Origin: Alligator mississippiensis
Lineage: Eukaryota > Chordata > Crocodylia > Alligatoridae
Direction of reading: 5' to 3'
DNA: 64,000 bases
NCBI RefSeq assembly: GCF_030867095.1
Contig: NC_081836.1
Span: 32,252,338-32,316,337, forward strand
Shown: piece by piece, positions 23,901 through 35,987 of the stretch
How the letters are laid out: each line of letters begins with the position of its first letter
Position numbering within the stretch: position 1 is the stretch's first letter
The notes under the pieces: model-generated
Told to the model about the DNA's origin: nothing
Seen by the model: only the letters and a program-made list of their open reading frames with translations
The model's database searches: none
Translations under genes and position numbers: made by a program

Positions 23901-26240
23901 TTTAAACTGTAAAAACTTCAAGATCAAATAACACTTGAAAAAACTGGAAGAAACTATGAAGTGCTGACCAGAGGGCCAAGAGTTGCAGGTTGTAGCAAGG
24001 TTTGAAAAATGGTAAGTTCTTAAGCTGCCTAGTGCATGTGCTTTGGACCTACTCTCCAGTGCACAGTTCAGAAGAACCCAGAAGAAATGATCTGGGTATG
24101 CTAACAGAACAGTTGGCAAAATGTTTTTTCTTTTTGTTAAATCAAAATTGCATTTGTTGTTAACCTAAATTTGAATACATCTTTAAACTTCTTTAAAATG
24201 ATAGTTCTTTTTGAGGTATATACCCATGGTAAATTTCAAAGCCTAGTTGTTTTTGTTTTCTTTTTTCATTTTCCCATAACTGAAAAATTGGAAGTGGATT
24301 TTGTTCCTCTTTCCCAGAAGCCTCAGAACTGAGATAAAAAAAAATGTCAACCCACATGTGTATTGTTTGAAAAGTCTGGTCATGTAAAAATGTGGGAGAC
24401 GAGTTAGGAGGAGGCATTTTAGTTGGAAATGACAGTCATTCCAAACTACTGTTGTAGTCAATGGAATCATACAGAACATATTGAAAAAAAAAATATTTTT
24501 TGGATAAAGTATCTGGATGTCAGATTTTATATCAAACTATATAGTGTATGAGGCATAGTATTAGGAAGACAGCGCACTGTATATGACACTTTTTTGCTGA
24601 GATCAAAATACTACAGTGAATGCGCATATATCACTGGTTCCCAAAATTTGTGAGTTGAAAAGTGTGCAACTCAGTGTTCTATGACTGTGCATGTGGATTT
24701 GTTGCAGTTTCCTGTGGGTAGAGGTACTTTTTTGTATAAAGGTAGATGCTACTTTCAATACATAAGCATTTTTAACAACTGTGACAGTGTCTTTTGCTCT
24801 AAGGTTATTTTGCTTCTTTCTTTCTCTCTCTCCCCTTCCCCCCCCCCCCCCCCCCCCCCATTGATATCCAGTTATTTGATTCTTAATAACAGCCTCTGTG
24901 ACTCGAAGCAGCAGTTTCTCTCCATAGTCATGAGGGGTAACCAGGTGGCCATTTGCACCTTGACCTCCCTTTGCCTATAAGGCTGCAGTAATGTTATCTT
25001 TAGCCCCGCTTGCCTTTCATCTCTGGAAGCTCTGAAAAATGAAGTACAGAAAAATGTAGACATTTAACATCCTATTGCTGAAGTTCTTTAGGGAAAAAGA
25101 GACATGTGGAAGGTATACTATGAATTTTTCCTTCTTGTAACAAATTTTAGAGTTCTGCATTAGCCTTTGAGAATTGGGTGAATTGCCTGCATATTTCCCA
25201 GAGCACCAGAATTTGCTAATGGAGCATTATCTAATACTTAGTTCCTCCTTGCCAGATACCCCTTCTGTCACAGAATCCCAGTTGATGCTGGAATGTGTGT
25301 AATAGTCCAAAATGCATATTACTGTTTAGAATTTATCCTAAATGATCACCAGCCTGCTTCTCTCAGAAAATCAGAAGTTTCCTTCAATTTCTATTTTCAC
25401 TTTTCAGGTAAACTAGTTCTTGGAGTAGTGTTGTCCTAAATAAAATGTTGGCCTTAAATCAATGATATTAATATTTTCCATTCTTCCCCTTGCTCCCCTT
25501 GGTTGTCATTTTGGCATTAATAATTAGTTAAGCCAGATAGGCTCACTGGGTTATATAAAATCTACTAATACGTACCTTTAGGCAAACAAGATTGCTTATT
25601 TTAATACCAGATGTATGTATTGAATGAAGGAGACTTCCATTACTGTCACTAAGAATACACAAATCATAAAAGGAATAGGTAGGAACTGTATTTAATATTA
25701 AAATACTCTGATAAATTTGATATCAAAGCAGATGCTTGGATGCAAAGGAGCCTGATTCTTGTGAAAAGCTAATGTGAACCTTCTGAGAGCAGTTAAGGGA
25801 CTGCCAATTTGGTATCAAATCTTCACAGCAGAAGTCAATGTGTATACCTTGACCAGAAATTGTTTTTTATGTTGAAGTTTCCATTGTATGATGTCTTAAT
25901 ACTTGTGTATGTTCCCTCCTTCACCCTGCTCTGTCTCCTGTGCTGTCAGACTCTAAGATATGAAGCCTGGCTTTCTGTTCAGGCTTCAGCCTTCAGAATA
26001 TGTGTGTGAGGATAATTTAATACCCCCCACCCCTCAAATTTACCTTTACAAGCTGGGAACAATTTGCTTTGGTATGTGTGTAAATACTATACCTTTTAAT
26101 AGGTATAATTCCAGTTGTATAATTTTTGTCTAAGTTGTCTTTAATTTGAATATATGTTTCGGGTATCTAGTGGGGGAAAAAAAGAAGAAAATTATTTCCC
26201 ACTCAAGCATTAAAGCAGTGCTCATATGCAGAATACCTCT
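20930..26240. other. Putative intron 1 sequence
   Basis: About 5.3 kb of AT-rich unique sequence. It contains a tract CTTTC(TC)n followed by 22 consecutive C at 24838-24859. A hAT-like end CACTGGTTCCCAAAATTTG near 24633 has no partner. Short frames here (22309, 22882, 24681, 25809) show no domain and are not supported. Confidence 0.45.
24838..24859. repeat. Poly-C tract
   Basis: Twenty-two consecutive C bases after a CT-rich stretch; prone to length change and sequencing error. Confidence 0.9.
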
Positions 26241-26261
26241 TTTCTTTTCTTTTTTTTGCAG

Positions 26262-26326
26262 TTCCCAATGACTGCATATATTTAATTTTGTGCAGCAATG
26301 GGACCTTATTATCTTTTACCATACTG
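26262..26326 (+). other. Candidate exon 2, 65 bp, with start codon
   Basis: A long pyrimidine tract (TTTTCTTTTCTTTTTTTTGCAG) ends with AG at 26260-26261, and a strong donor ACTG|GTGAGT lies at 26323-26332. The exon holds ATG at 26298 in good context (AGCAATGG), giving nine codons (MGPYYLLPY) plus two bases, so the frame would continue in the next exon. An upstream ATG at 26268 opens a five-codon frame ending at TAA 26283-26285. A second possible acceptor, TGCAG at 26291-26295, would remove that upstream frame. It follows the CpG island on the same strand by about 8.5 kb, which suits a gene with a non-coding exon 1 and start codon in exon 2. I do not recognise the N-terminus. Confidence 0.5.
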
Positions 26327-26329
26327 GTG

Positions 26330-27218
26330 AGTGAATAATATTGTTGCATACTGAAAGATCATCTGCTGCATGCACAGTAGCTGTTGCTTAAAAAAATGAA
26401 TGCTTAAATTTAGTTAAATTAAAAAAAAAAAAAATCCCACATGACAATTGCCTCCCACAGAGTTGAGAAAAAAAAAATCACCATGATGGTATTTTTGGGT
26501 GTAATAAACAAGTTTCAAAAGTTCAGTCAGTCCCTGGTAATTCATAGCAGCTCAAACATTTCCTGAATTACAGTCACCAGTAGTCATCTGTTCGGTACAA
26601 ACTCTAGTTTTGTGACTTCTGTAACCTAGTCAGTGGTTTGCAACACACAAAAAGTCTGTGAAAGTGGGGCAAACATCATGTATGCATAAAATAAGAAATG
26701 CAGCATATAGTGTATCTGCTTAAAATGAACTTTTAAAAATTTAACTCACCCACATCATCTGCATTTGCTGCACCAGTGTTGCATGATTTATAATCTGAAC
26801 ATAGAGCTCAGGTCTAGCATGCAGCAGAGGATACTAGACATTAGTGTCCGGTCATGTTAAAGCTGCCCTTTCTTGACATGGAGTACACTGGTTTCTAGAA
26901 ACAAACCAATATATACCAAAGCAAAATATTTTTAGTCCCATCAGAGGATTGTTGAGTTAGCCAAATAATCTTAAATTACTGTGAAACAAAGTTTAGTAGC
27001 AAAAAATTCTCATTCCATCACAAATACATCTCTTTGTTCGTATATGACTTACCTATTTCTATCTATTGGTTGCGTCCAGATGTGCATGGACATTTGGTTC
27101 CTTGCGGACAAGTAGGAGCAGTGCACCTTGTCCCCGTGGCAAGTTAAGTGGTAAGGTCATGTTGGCTTTGTTACTGAGACCATCTTTCATTTTTCCTGCT
27201 ACAGTCCGTTACTTTTAG
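26330..27218. other. Putative intron 2 sequence
   Basis: AT-rich unique sequence with two poly-A runs near 26421 and 26467. Nothing else recognised. Confidence 0.4.
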
Positions 27219-27411
27219 TAGAGCTGCCAAACTGGTGGCCTAAGGGCCCATGCAGCTGCCTCTCCTATTACAGCCTGGGGGCAGGTACCTGCCTGCATGG
27301 GAGGAGTAAGGGGACCATGACCACAGCATATGGTCCATGTGGTGTGCAGTCTGGGGCCTGTACACCAGCACCGCATGTGGCCCCAAGCAGTGCTGAAATT
27401 GGACAGTCCTA
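27219..27411. mobile_element. Short hAT-type element, 193 bp
   Basis: It starts TAGAGCTGCCAAACT and ends AATTGGACAGTCCTA. These pair as imperfect terminal inverted repeats. Flanks ACTTTTAG (27211-27218) and ACTTTCAG (27412-27419) match at 7 of 8 positions, the 8-bp duplication expected for hAT. The body is GC-rich and non-coding; a 112-codon minus frame running through it is chance. Confidence 0.75.
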
Positions 27412-27419
27412 ACTTTCAG

Positions 27420-30051
27420 TAAGCCACCTAAGAAATCAACCCTTCTCTGAACATACCTGTTGGCATTAACACAGCTATGTTTGTTATTAAATATGTATCT
27501 AAATTGGGCAAATGTCTTCTTGATATAGGGTTTGTGAGTAAAACTTATTTCAGTAACAAAATACTTCCGTAATTTCATTTGTTTCTTTTCTTGCTATGTG
27601 TTAAGTTAAAGTTTGTTCATTCTCTATGGTATTTAGTCTACATACTAGTATTTTTCCCTCTCTCCTTTTATTAGCTCAAAGGAGATATATGTGCAGATAG
27701 GCACCTTAAAAGGAAATGCCTACATTCTTTTGAAAATCTACTTCCACTGAAATCAGTGTAGGCATTTTGTAAATGCTGCTAGGTACGTATCTTAAAATGT
27801 AGGAAGCTAAATGCTTTGGAAACTCGGGCCTTATTTTTTTTCAGGGTTATTTTGCTATCTATGTATTTTTAGAAGGTTGGTGTCCTGAAGAAATTCTATA
27901 GGATTTCAGGATGCTCTTTGTAGAGATAATTAAAAATATACCAAGATCATTACAATCACTCATATAATCTTAACTACAGTGAGTACTAGGTTTACTATTG
28001 ACTGATTCTGATTAAAACACAGACACCCAATGACCGCCCCTTCCTTCCTTGTGCTCCATTATTCCTATTGTTAAAATAGTTATTCTGCAAGATGGCACAG
28101 TTTCTCTGTAATGGTTTTTAATCAAAATATACTTTGGCTAATTCTTAATTTAGGAACAAGATAGGCACATGATACAGAACAAGAGATTAGTGGCACACAA
28201 TAAAATGATGACTAATATTAAAATAAACAGGGAGATGCATTTAGTATTGCAGTTTTTACCATGACTTTCTAACACACATACCTCTTTTGCTCCAGGGAGA
28301 CAATTGTGTTGTCCCATTTTCCTCAAAAGTCAGATAAGTAATCTATTTTCATGATAAAACCTCTATTATTCAATTCAACCATGTGGCTATTATGGATGAC
28401 ATGTCAGTTATGCACATCATAGTCAACAGAAACGAAAGGTTTTCCAATTCCATTTTTCCCCAAAAAATGCCTTTGGTTTTTTCCTTTTTTTGAGAAAAGC
28501 AGAAATGTTAACACTGTCTTGGTTTGCTCTGTAGTCCATTTGTGAGTAGCCATTACTTCAAAATGGAATTTCTCTACTGAGCAACAAAGTCGATTTTTTG
28601 TGTACATGCCATAGCAGCATGATATTATATGTGACATATATATTTCCTAAATGTGGCCCTTTTCTACCTCTGATTTTCCTATTTGTTCCTCACTGTTGGC
28701 TCTGGAGCTTTTGAGGTAAGAATAGCAATTAATTGTTTTATTTTTGTTAGTACTGTAGCTGTCTAGCTGTTTAGCTGTGCTAACATTGTTGTCGAGCAAA
28801 AGTGGGGAGAAAAGGTCAGCATGAGGCCTTTCAGTAATTTGACATATAAAAGAATTTTTGTGCTAAAATTACAAAAATAAAGCAGGCTTTGAATATGGCT
28901 CCTACACTCTCTTTAACATAGATGTAACATGCTGTACTACAGGAGAATTAATACAATGGAAGATATAATGTAGAGGGAGGATGGGGTGAAGAAATGCAAG
29001 GGAAGACTAATGCCTGCGGAGTAAATCCTGTCGAGTGCTTTATTCATGAAATCTGACTTGAAGAAGCCATAATTTAGCTTGTTTATTAGAACTGATAGAT
29101 TTGGATGGGATTGTTGAAGGAACACCTGAATCAGCATTCTTAATGCACATGGTAGAATCTTTATATTGGAAGAGACCCCGGTACATCATTGCTTAACGTT
29201 ACTATCACACTTGTTTTTGTGCAAACTGTTGTTATCTATATATAATTTAATTATTCCCTTTATCTTGTATGTATTTCCTCATATTTATTTATTTCCAGAT
29301 TATAGGAGGATTTTATCTGGGAGCAACAATGCAGTATTCACTAGGAAATCTACACATTACACAATTGTGTAGTTAAGAGGCAGCATGTGTTAATACATAC
29401 TTAACAGCAGCAAATTCTACCTAAATAAAAATAGCCAGTTAAAAGGAAAAACACAACAGTACAAAATCCCCACATCTCTAACACGTAAACCTGAAGCTTT
29501 CAAACTACGGTACAGGATAGTGGGATGCGCTGTTGGAAGTGTCTGTACTGATCTTAACTCAGAATTCTAGGGACCATCTGTTGAAATGAATTTAGTGGTT
29601 TTCTGCCTCCATGATCAACTTGTATTTATAATTTCTTATGTAACTTGCAAATTAGATCCCTAACTGCCCCGTTGTTGACACACTATCTTAGCCTTCACTA
29701 TGAACTGGACTGAGACAAAAGCTTTGTTTTACAGTCAGCATGTCTACATGTGATGCTACGTCACTGAGCATGGTTCTTGCTTACGTTGAGACAAAGAAGC
29801 CTGTGCATAAATGGGTGTTTGGCTTACACTTTATAACAGTGAATGATGTAGTAGCGATCTCTCCCCTTTTTAAAGGGATGAATGATAGCAATAGGTGATT
29901 AGTACTACTTCATCCATCTACCATAGGAAAATGTACTTTCACAATAAATTTCTACACATCATATTTTAAAGTGTAATAATCCAAATTTCTAAGGAGAAAT
30001 ATATTTGTTCTTAAAGGAGACAGTGGAAACAAGTGACTTCCCATTGCAGTC
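27420..30051. other. AT-rich unique sequence
   Basis: About 2.6 kb with no recognised exon or repeat. The GAG|GTAAGA donor-like site near 28716 lacks a convincing upstream acceptor. Confidence 0.4.
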
Positions 30052-30054
30052 AAT

Positions 30055-30503
30055 GGGTGTGTCTACATGTGCATATTAATGTGATGAAGTAAACCATGGT
30101 GCTTATCATGCCCAAGTTTATTGTTCCCGGGGTGCTGTGTTTACACATGTAACGCATTGAGCTGGGTCAGAGCAGCTCCAGCTGGCAGAGGACCCAGGAG
30201 GTCAGACTGCAAGCCTGGGGCTGCTCCAACCCAGCTCAACATGCTGTGGAGGGGCTGGCTGGGCCTAGCTGTCAGGCAGCCCCTGCATTGAAGCACCCTC
30301 ATGCCCCAGCTAGCCATGTCTACACATGCACTGATGAAAAGTAAAAAGCTCCACAGCAGGATAATACTTGAATTTACAAGTACTACCTTGCTGTGGAGTT
30401 TTAGTTTATTCCAGCCTAATAGCCCTGCACATGTAGAGACTTAGATATTTATTGCAGAGCTAATTGGTCTACTCCATAGTAAATGTCTCATGTAGACATG
30501 CCC
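30055..30503. mobile_element. GGG...CCC short DNA transposon, 449 bp
   Basis: This is the uninterrupted copy of the family seen at 3645-5186. Ends are GGGTGTGTCTACATGTGCA and TGTCTCATGTAGACATGCCC, giving clear terminal inverted repeats. The 3-bp duplication AAT lies at 30052-30054 and 30504-30506. The body shares AACCCAGCTCAACATG and TGAAGCACCCTCATGCCC with the other copy. An inner inverted pair near the right third (CTCCACAGCAGGATAATACT and AGTACTACCTTGCTGTGGAG) makes a strong hairpin. No coding capacity. Confidence 0.85.
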
Positions 30504-30509
30504 AATGAT

Positions 30510-31230
30510 TATTTTGCTGGTGACTGAAATGGAAGGAATAGAATTTATCTGCGCTTTTCTTGGTTTCTCATGTAAAAATAACTTTTTAGTTGCTTATGGG
30601 TTACTAACTAAATCATCAACCCTAGTGAAATAATGGCACACATACTATTAGTATAGCCTACTACTCTCCCAGTAGCTTTGTCAGAAGCTTTAATAGAGTG
30701 TATTTCAGCACTTAGAAGCACTGGTGGGTGAAACGTAAAGCACGGTAGCAAAGCAAAGCTAGGGAGCACGTGAGTTAAATGTTTAATTCGTAAATTCTCT
30801 ACTTTATCCCTGTAAGGACATGATGCTAATCCTGGAGAAATGTAACATAAACTGTTTTAGACTACTGGTGATGCCTTGTTAAATGTGCACCTATTTTAAT
30901 ACTGTTAGAGTGTTGCTCTTATCTGCAAATGATGCCTCTGATAGATGTTCAGTTAAAAGTAAAATGGGGACATGTCATATGCATAGCAGAAGGCCAACTG
31001 TCAGATCAGGGATCAGATCCCAACCACCCCCTATTTCTGGTGCAAAGGGAGCTGGACTATGCTGACTGGTGCTCCCAGTCAAAAGAGAGTGCTTTGGAGC
31101 AGAGGTCTTCTGCAGCTGGGAGTGCTGATCAGCTGTCTGGTGCTTAGTCTGAGGAATGACCCAGAGCCCCGGTGCTTTTCCAAAGTTGGGAGCACTGATC
31201 ACCTGATGGGAGCTGGCTATGCGTTCAAGT
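30510..31230. other. Unclassified sequence left of a fold-back
   Basis: AT-rich up to about 30960. It then becomes more GC-rich at 30980-31230 with two similar GGGAGTGCTGATCA / GGGAGCACTGATCA stretches (31117 and 31188), suggesting an old internal duplication. No gene is supported. Confidence 0.35.
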
Positions 31231-31233
31231 TAA

Positions 31234-31314
31234 GGTGCAACGGAAACCAGGCACAAAGTTATTACACATAAGTTGTGTAATAACTTTGTGGATTATTCCA
31301 TGTTTTGTTGCACC
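31234..31314. repeat. Strong palindrome (fold-back), perfect 17-bp inner arms
   Basis: CACAAAGTTATTACACA at 31252-31268 is the exact reverse complement of TGTGTAATAACTTTGTG at 31274-31290, with a 5-base loop. Further out GGTGCAAC (31234-31241) pairs with GTTGCACC (31307-31314). The nested symmetry looks like the core of a fold-back DNA transposon whose ends have decayed. Transcribed, it would form a stable hairpin; a small-RNA precursor is a less likely alternative. Confidence 0.75.
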
Positions 31315-32091
31315 ATTAATTGCATGAATGTGAGGCCGGCTTACTACTTAAGACGTGATCATCTGGTTAATCATATCTTAACTGTAATGTCTGCTTGGGG
31401 CCTGAGTGTTCTATCTCAGTTGCCTAAGTAGAAATACTTCTGCCCTACTGTTAGAAAATGTGTACTTCAGTATAAGTTGATTATTGGTCAAAAAGAATTT
31501 CAGTTGAGTGTTACACAGTTGTTTTCATGGTAAAAATGACTACTGTAGTGTTTTCAAAACTGCTTTAGCCACAATTTGGTTCTAAATGCTGAGGATTAGC
31601 TGCTATTTTTGAGGAGGTTCTGTTTTATATTTTATGTTTGTTTCCTATCATTTTCTGGACCAGGCAAAAGGCATTGCAGATTTATAGCAACTCAATCTCC
31701 CATTAGATGTAGGTAGTGCAAGTTGTTTGGTTGGTGCTGAAAAGGATTTAAAAAAAAAGGCCCTGAATTTCAAAAAGGTTATGTTTTAAATGATGTTTAG
31801 ACATGTTATTCCCTACTACAAGAGGCATGTAGGTTGTCCATTTGGTTCCTATGTCAGTTTTACTTGAAATGTTTGAAAATTAGCTCAAGTTAGCACTAGA
31901 CACAGCTCAGGTAGATGCTGGCTTGCTTTTCTCTCAAGCGAGGTACAGACACTGGAAAATCTTGCAGTAGAGTCTATCTAAATTATTCAGTTTTCTGTAA
32001 GTGGCATAGGGTAGCTAACCTATGGAAGGAGGTGGCAGGGATCTTAGACTGGGTTCCGCCACTTTTAAACAAGTCTGTGGTGCTAAATTTC

Positions 32092-32161
32092 TGTTCTGTT
32101 ACAGGTATAGATGAGTTTTGTGTCCCAAACATTTGTTCTGTTATGGGTATAGACCAGTTTT
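32092..32161. repeat. Imperfect tandem duplication, period 42
   Basis: Two 28-base units, both starting TGTTCTGTTA and containing GGTATAGA..AGTTTT, begin at 32092 and 32134 and differ at four positions. Confidence 0.7.
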
Positions 32162-35100
32162 TGATCACTTATAGTGGTAGAAGTGTAATGTCTGTTCCTG
32201 CCCTCATTGAAATTAATCAGAAAAAAATAAACTGAAGAATGAGGTTTATTTTAATTCTGTTCCTCTGCATCTATCCTGCACCATTGCTGAGTGCTTCTAT
32301 TACAAGTTGGAGCAGTTCTCAGGTAAGAGTACAAAATCAAGATTCATCTTGCTTGTAGAAATCTACACGGCTATGGGCAAAACTATTACTTAGTGCTCTT
32401 TGATCTCTCAATCCCAAGGCCTGGTGTGTGTGTACTTTCCACGGACCCCCCACATTCTACTCTGGGAAATGGCTGGCTCAGTGGATAAAGTTGGGGGCTG
32501 AGGGGTGGGTGGGGAGGAGGCAAAATGGACATCTTTCAGCTTGATCAAGGAATAATTTTATTGGTTTACAGAAGTGGTCCTTTTGGATCTGTCTTTGGTA
32601 GAAGGCTGGCCATTGGAATTAGCGGATTTTAGGAGTTCACCGTTAACTTTTAAAGACTAGTAGGATTTGGGTTCTGCATGTAAAGATAGTAGGAATTATG
32701 GAGTGGGAATCACAGTTATTAGTGTAGTGTATGGGCAGTGAGGACAGGAGAAGTCTGGATGGTGGTAAAACAGAGCTAGAGAGCCAGGTGGATTAAACCA
32801 TGCACTTAGGTATATATAGTTGTTGTAAGATGGTTCATTTAAGTGTGCAGTATTTTGCAAGGTGCATGAATTACAAATATTACTCTGAAGAGAATATCCT
32901 TTACATTTCTTGAATCATTTTGTAGATACAAATATAGATATTTTATGTCAGAAGTGAAATAATTTATCAGAACTAAAAAAAGTGTGGAAATGACAAGTGC
33001 ATTTCCTTTCTGTTGCAACTTAACATTTTGGTATAGTTATCTTTTTACACATGGTGCTCAAACAGTGAGAGACGTTGTGTGTTCAGAGTGCAGTGCCATT
33101 ACATCTAGGAATGGTTAGACAGCATCTGCAAAGGCATCATCCAAGAAGACCACATGGAAACACCTGAAATCTGTTTACATGTTGGCTCTGAGCTGAGCAG
33201 GCAAGTTGGGTAATGCTGTGTGATTCCATAGCATAGTGTGTATCTCCAGTTCCCATAACTCTCTCTGATAATTTACTTGCTGATTTTTGGCTTCCTGTTC
33301 TGCTGATGCCATCTGCTGTGTGCAGGGGCTGATGACCACTGTTCTCTGTCTTTCTTTATGCCCTGTTCTGTGGACCAGTATTTATTTGGCACTGTAGGAC
33401 TGTGTACTGTCCCCTGCTTTGCTTTAGGAGCTCCTGTCTTCCTGTAATTGGTACTGTATGTCTCCTAAGTGGAAGGAAGGAAAGTTAGTTGTGTGGGAAA
33501 GGCATATTACTGGGAGCCAGAAGAGCTGGCTTCTGTTGAATTTTTTTTTTGCTTCTGTGTTTCTCCATGTGTAAATGAAAATATTTATCTACCTCTCTAA
33601 TGTGTTGTGAAATTAATTAACATTTGTAGAGTATCTTAAGGAATGTTGCTGTATATGTTTTCAGATGTTTTAAAAATAAAATCTGCCTAATAAATACAGA
33701 TGCAGATTAGTATATGAAGACAGATGGGCTTCAAGAAGTGGCAGTCAAAAAGTGCTAAGTATTGATATTGTTACTACAAGCTAATTGGTGACAAGAGCTT
33801 GGAGGTACAATATTGGAACTTCAGTGTCAGCTGCTCTCAGGAGAGCTGTTATTATGGAGCTGGGGCCATCTTTCCTTGCATTGTTCGTGCAGGCTCCTGC
33901 TATCCCACTCTTTGCGACCATTTTGGTATTGGTGTACCTTAATTCCTTCTATTTGGATCACTAGAAGAAAAAGTAAATATACAGTATCTTTGATTAAAAA
34001 CTCTGCTTTGTTCAGAAGATTGTACATCATTTTGCCACAGCCCTCTGCAATAGAATAGAATGGAAGAAAACAAAACATACAAACCAACAAAACTTCCCTA
34101 AGCATTCCCATGCCCATTACTGAATTGTAACTCAAGTTGTTATTTGACAGTTCAAGCAGAAGAAGATAGTTAGGTACCCTTATTTACTCTATGATATAAT
34201 TCAAGAACAGCCATCTTTTAAGTGAAATCATAACTGATAAACTGAATTATTATTTTTACAGTATAAAGCCAGTGAAACTGTCAAAAGGTATCACTGAGGC
34301 CAAAAGTATATTATTATTATTTAAAAATTAGAACTTTCTATGCATTAAAAGCATTTGAAGTTTTACAGGAGAGATGAAAAATAATTTTATTAAAGTTCAG
34401 ATTTAAGGGCACAAACCAACCAATAATTAATGGGGATTCAGGAAGAGATTTTCAGTATGTGAAGGTTATTTTTGTAACTGCCTGCTACAAGGTTTCTTGC
34501 ATGTTCCCCTGAAAAATGATACTGTTTACTCATGGACTAATGATGATGATACAGAGGACTGGTTGAACCCATTTTCCATATTAATTAAAACAAGTCTTAC
34601 ATCTAAACTTGACTGGCTTTCTTTCTGAAGTTACTTTTAAACAGTACAACACTTGGTCTTCTAATTTTTTTTTTAATTCCATTTTCTTTGGGGGAAAAAT
34701 CAACTGAGATGATGCAACATTAATATGCATCATCAATATAAATGCATCTTTATATATTACAGTTGATTTGTACATGCTCAATAATTAAGAAATGTAGCTA
34801 TGCTTTCCCCCATGCACAACTTTGCCTCTGTGCATGCATAATGTTTTGTACTTTATCTACTATTAAATTAATGTCCTAGTATATATGTTGAATGCATCTG
34901 AGTTGTGAGCTTAGCGTGAATCATAATTTTGAATTTCTGCCATTTTGTGTTTAAATTCTCAACCATAACTTTACATTAAAACACACGCAAGTCAGGAAAT
35001 CTTAAGTTATGATTCCCATAGCAAGCATTAAGTGAATATATAGCACACATTCTAACCAGTAAATTTAGAATTGCACAAAAAATACCTATTCCAATAGGGC

Positions 35101-35974
35101 CCATATTACAGTTTCTGTAGGACCAATAACTTTTGTTTCTAACTCTTGTACATTTAAAATTTGAAATAATGTTGTAGATGTTTGTGGCAAATATTATGGG
35201 TCAGATCCTCATTTTGATGTAAACTTGTATACCTATGGTAACTTATCTGATGCATGTCAGGGGAGAATCTGTTCCTTTAATATTTTGTAAAGTACTGTGT
35301 ATGTAATATTCACTATATGTAGTGCACACATGCAGAGCCCTATCCTTTAGTGGGCGCAGATGTGCATATATGGACATTTTAAATGGCTATTTAGTGCTCT
35401 GAAACAGTATGTCTCCCTGTAACTTTAGCCTTGGTGGAGATTAGAGGGTGAATTCTCAGAGTCTAAATTGGATAAGGTTGGCCATTGTCTGGTATAGAAA
35501 ATTAAGAAAATAATTTTTAGCATCTCTACTTCACCACAGACCATTTATTTTCAGAGACCAGACAAATATAATTCTCTGTAATATCCTAGAGATCCCATAT
35601 AGGGGAAAGTACACATAATTATGCAGACTGTCTGCAGCAATGGCATACACATCAGGGTTTTGCAAGCCGTCAGTCTTTCTTTTTCTTTATTATATCCAAG
35701 TTAACATTATGGTCAGCATTAATTTGCTGAATCCTGGCTGCCAGTTATGACATGAGACTATAAAAAACATACTAACTGTATTAAACCCTTATCTCTAATG
35801 CAATGTGTTTATAAAATACCAGCAGATGTCAGTATGTTCTTGTCATTTTGCCTTTTTTGTTTTTTCAAACAATGAGGTTCAACGAGTTAGATGCTTTTTT
35901 CCCAAAAAGTTTTTAAAAGAAAAAAAATGCTATAATAGTAACTTTAAAGGCTCTGTTCAACTCCCCTCCACCTT

Positions 35975-35987
35975 CCCCCCCCCCCCC
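35975..35987. repeat. Poly-C tract
   Basis: Thirteen consecutive C inside a longer pyrimidine-rich stretch (35960-36003). Confidence 0.85.

Noticed and set aside
28293..28720. Acceptor TTTTGCTCCAG and donor GAG|GTAAGA
   Set aside because: The stretch between them has stops in all forward frames and is far longer than a typical internal exon.
32104..32322. Possible exon between TTACAG and CAG|GTAAGA
   Set aside because: The acceptor lies in a recently duplicated 28-base unit and the open frame ends at 32235, before the donor.
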